A DNA stretch of 64,000 bases from Akkermansiaceae bacterium (lineage in GTDB: Bacteria; Verrucomicrobiota; Verrucomicrobiia; Verrucomicrobiales; Akkermansiaceae): the NCBI GenBank assembly GCA_024233135.1, contig JACKPZ010000006.1, forward strand, positions 62,001-126,000, given 5' to 3'. Position numbers and translations under genes: made by a program. Shown here in pieces: positions 62,093 to 64,000 of the stretch. Under the pieces are notes generated by a model that ran no database searches, had not been told where the DNA came from, and saw only the letters and a list, made by a program, of their open reading frames with translations. How positions within the stretch are numbered: position 1 is the stretch's first letter; the number at the start of each line of letters is the position of its first letter.

Positions 62093-62752
62093 TCAGATCA
62101 CCCCCACCGCGTCTTCCAGCGAGGAAACGACGAGGTCCGCACCGTAGGAATCGAGTTGCTCCGCGGTGAACGATCCGGTGGCGACCGCGAGACATTTCGC
62201 ACCGAGCGCGCGGGCGCAGGCGATGTCCTTGGGCGTGTCGCCGATCACCCAGACTTCCTCGGCGCGGAACGAGCGGCCGGTGTGGGCGCGGGCGCGCTCG
62301 AGCGCGATCGGACCGAGTTTGTTGCGATCCGCGTCGTCGCAGCCGTAAGCGCCGAAGGCGAAATGGTGGTCGAGCCCGAAGTGCCGCATCTTCGAGGCAG
62401 CGCCGCCGGCGATGTTGCCGGTGAGCAGGCCGACGGAGCGGTCCGCATCGGCCGCCAGCGAGTCGAGGATGGTCAGCACCCCGTCGAGCACGCGGCCGGG
62501 AAAGGTGCCGGCCGCGAGGTTGCGGTCGAGGATTTCCTGATAGACCGCGAAGTAGGCATCGATGCTTCCGGGCGTGGCCTCGACACCGAAATGGCGGTGG
62601 ATGTCGCGCACCAGGCCGAGGTCCGTGCTGCCGGCGAGATCGAGCGGCGGCCCGTCGGTGCGGAACACCCGGCGGGTCGCCTCGACCAGCGCCGCCATGC
62701 CGGCACCACCGGTATCGACCAGGGTGCCGTCGATGTCGAAGAGGTAGAGCAT
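62093..62752 (-). CDS. HAD-family phosphatase, phosphoglycolate-phosphatase-like
   Basis: 219 residues. Motif I LFDIDGTLVDTGGAG with nucleophile and acid Asp; motif II in SVGLLTGNIAGG; motif III Lys in DRNKLGPIALERA; motif IV VWVIGDTPKDIACARALGA. The cap is helical, as in Gph and beta-phosphoglucomutase. Substrate not determinable by eye. 22 bases downstream of infC on the same strand. Confidence 0.9.
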   Translation of the reverse strand: MLYLFDIDGTLVDTGGAGMAALVEATRRVFRTDGPPLDLAGSTDLGLVRDIHRHFGVEATPGSIDAYFAVYQEILDRNLAAGTFPGRVLDGVLTILDSLAADADRSVGLLTGNIAGGAASKMRHFGLDHHFAFGAYGCDDADRNKLGPIALERARAHTGRSFRAEEVWVIGDTPKDIACARALGAKCLAVATGSFTAEQLDSYGADLVVSSLEDAVGVI

Positions 62753-62774
62753 CCGTCTTGATGCCGGCGCCCGC

Positions 62775-63527
62775 TCAGGCGCGTTCTTCTTCTTCTTCTT
62801 CGGAGCTCTCGGTTTCGGACTCTTCGTCGTCGTCCGGGATGTCGTCGTCGAAGTCCTCTTCCTCTTCGTCGTCGTGATCGTCGTCCTCCTCGAGCAGTTC
62901 GCCGTGGAAGAGTTGGAACTTGCGCTTGCGCTGGTGGGACGGCAGCGGGGAAAGGATCATCGCCACCGCACGGCCGTTGAGCTTGGGCGGCTGGTCCACC
63001 GCGGCCATCGACTTGAGGTCCTCGATGATGCGGTTGAGCACCACGAAACCAAGGTCCTTGTGGGCGTTCTCACGACCGCGGAACTGGAGCACGAAGCGCA
63101 CCTTGTGGTTGCCGTCGAGGAAGCCTTCCGCTCGTCCGAGCTTGATGTTGTAGTCGTGCTGGTCCGTGCCGACACGGAACTTGACCTCCTTCATCTTCGT
63201 CGCGCTCTTCGACTTCTGCTTCTTGAGTTTCGACTGCTCGTATTTGTATTTGCCGTAGTCGATGATCTTGCAGACCGGAGGGTCCGCCTGGCCGGCGATC
63301 TCGACGAGATCGAGGCCGATCGATTGGGCTTTGGCGAGCGCTTCACGCGAACTCATGACGCCGAGCTGCTGGCCGTCGGCGGTGACGACACGAACGCGCG
63401 GGGCGCGGATCCGGTCGTTCACGCGAGTCATGTCGCGGAATCGACCCCTGGGTTGCTTCTTTTTTGGCTTAGCGATGGCTTTGTCCTCCGATGGGTGGGT
63501 GCGACGAACCGTTGCGCGCCGCGACAT
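62775..63527 (-). CDS. infC: translation initiation factor IF-3 with acidic tail
   Basis: 250 residues. Binds the 30S subunit and keeps initiation accurate. N domain RVNDRIRAPRVRVVTADGQQLGVMS with DLVEIAGQADPPVCKIIDYGKYKYEQ; linker KKQKSKSATKMKEVKFRVGTDQHDY; C domain VRFVLQFRGRENAHKDLG to FQLFHGELL. Unusual features: a Lys/Arg-rich N-terminal addition of about 32 residues, and an almost wholly Asp/Glu tail of about 45 residues. No rpmI or rplT follows in the usual order. Confidence 0.95.
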   Translation of the reverse strand: MSRRATVRRTHPSEDKAIAKPKKKQPRGRFRDMTRVNDRIRAPRVRVVTADGQQLGVMSSREALAKAQSIGLDLVEIAGQADPPVCKIIDYGKYKYEQSKLKKQKSKSATKMKEVKFRVGTDQHDYNIKLGRAEGFLDGNHKVRFVLQFRGRENAHKDLGFVVLNRIIEDLKSMAAVDQPPKLNGRAVAMILSPLPSHQRKRKFQLFHGELLEEDDDHDDEEEEDFDDDIPDDDEESETESSEEEEEERA

Positions 63528-63814
63528 GGCCGTTGCGCGGAAACGGTGCGAAGATGGCAGGGAAACGATCAGCCGGACGCAAGGTCATGAAAAAATGACG
63601 AAATCGGCGTGGCCGCCCCGGAACAAGCGTCCGGTGGTGGTTTCAAATGTGGATCGTTCCGAAAAAATCATTGCACGGCGAGGGCCGGGGGAGCCTGCGG
63701 CGGAAATCGGAAATCGGAAGGAGGTCCGGAACCGCGCGGCTGGGCGGATGTTTACGGGAATCCCGATATTCCGGCAAGTCCCATTTTTGCACGCGGGGGC
63801 GGCGTTTCCACCGT
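63528..63814. other. intergenic stretch, infC leader
   Basis: 287 bases between infC and the hemD-like gene, both on the minus strand. The part next to infC should hold its promoter and leader. No attenuator or terminator hairpin was fixed by eye. Confidence 0.4.
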
Positions 63815-64000
63815 TCATCGGTCGGCGGAGAAATGGCGCACGGTCGCCGCGACCAGTCCGGGGATGTCGTGGGGGCTGGCTTCGAAGGCGGGTTTCAGCC
63901 CGTGTTTGCGCAGTGCGTCGCTGGTGACGGGGCCGATGCTGCCGGCCACGCAGCCTTCCGGCCACTCGAGGCCGAGCGCCATGAAGTGGTCGACGGTCGA
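63815..64000 (-). CDS. hemD: uroporphyrinogen-III synthase, C-terminal end only
   Basis: The last 61 codons of a gene entering from the right edge. The piece reads STVDHFMALG, then VAGSIGPVTSDALRKHGLKPAFEASPHDIPGLVAAV, which is the conserved C-terminal segment of HemD (SIGPxTxxALRxxGL...A). HemD closes and inverts the tetrapyrrole ring in haem synthesis. The short fragment limits certainty; fusion to another haem enzyme is possible. Confidence 0.75.
   Translation of the reverse strand, partial: STVDHFMALGLEWPEGCVAGSIGPVTSDALRKHGLKPAFEASPHDIPGLVAATVRHFSADR

Overview
The window is GC-rich bacterial chromosome, probably from a verrucomicrobium of the Luteolibacter/Haloferula type. This is an inference. 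It rests on two PEP-CTERM proteins, SHD1-domain secreted proteins, an alpha-L-fucosidase, ACGAAA-type intergenic palindromes, and an integrase promoter region carrying TGTTC-N4-GAACA, which is the LexA box described for Verrucomicrobia. No rRNA or tRNA gene was recognised.

Bases 1-4130 hold, on the minus strand, a thymidylate kinase (cut by the window edge), a RelE-like toxin-antitoxin pair, an M32 carboxypeptidase and a small unknown protein, followed by repeat-filled non-coding DNA.

Bases 4133-24370 are a chromosomal integron, the main result. An integron integrase (minus strand, 4133-5395) has a perfect LexA-type box upstream. It faces an attI region and about 22 consecutive gene cassettes (5650 to about 24368). 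Boundaries were set by the G/TTRRRY rule and checked by asking whether the first bases of each cassette are complementary to the R'' core of its own attC; most match at 7 of 7 or 6 of 7. The cassettes carry lipoproteins, small membrane proteins, a DUF6994-like protein, a YefM/YoeB toxin-antitoxin pair and unknown genes, some in reverse orientation. Four cassettes (numbers 1, 3, 9 and 12) carry the same IS91-like HUH transposase, each with its own attC; only copy 12 is intact. Three insertion sequences lie inside attC sites: two copies of one IS4-family element at the same stem sequence, and one IS1111-group element whose removal restores an attC exactly.

Bases 24440-64000 are ordinary chromosome. 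Translation and nucleotide genes: trmD, trpS, fmt, a GGQ rescue factor, infC, an adenylate-kinase-like gene, dinB, a MazG-like gene and an MTH1-like Nudix gene. Metabolism: gcvP, nagA, aroB, an Aas-like acyl-ACP synthetase, a GH29 fucosidase and the end of hemD. Stress and regulation: clpB, LysR, Rrf2, and a sensor kinase with its LuxR-type regulator. Envelope and secreted proteins: a SurA-like isomerase followed by SHD1 and retropepsin-like proteins, an AI-2E-family permease, PEP-CTERM proteins and a pseudopilin. A protein with two helix-turn-helix units joined by a histone-H1-like Lys/Ala linker lies after clpB.

The integrase, probably induced by DNA damage, would shuffle the cassettes. The HUH transposase cassettes and the attC-seeking insertion sequences are parasites or partners of that system.
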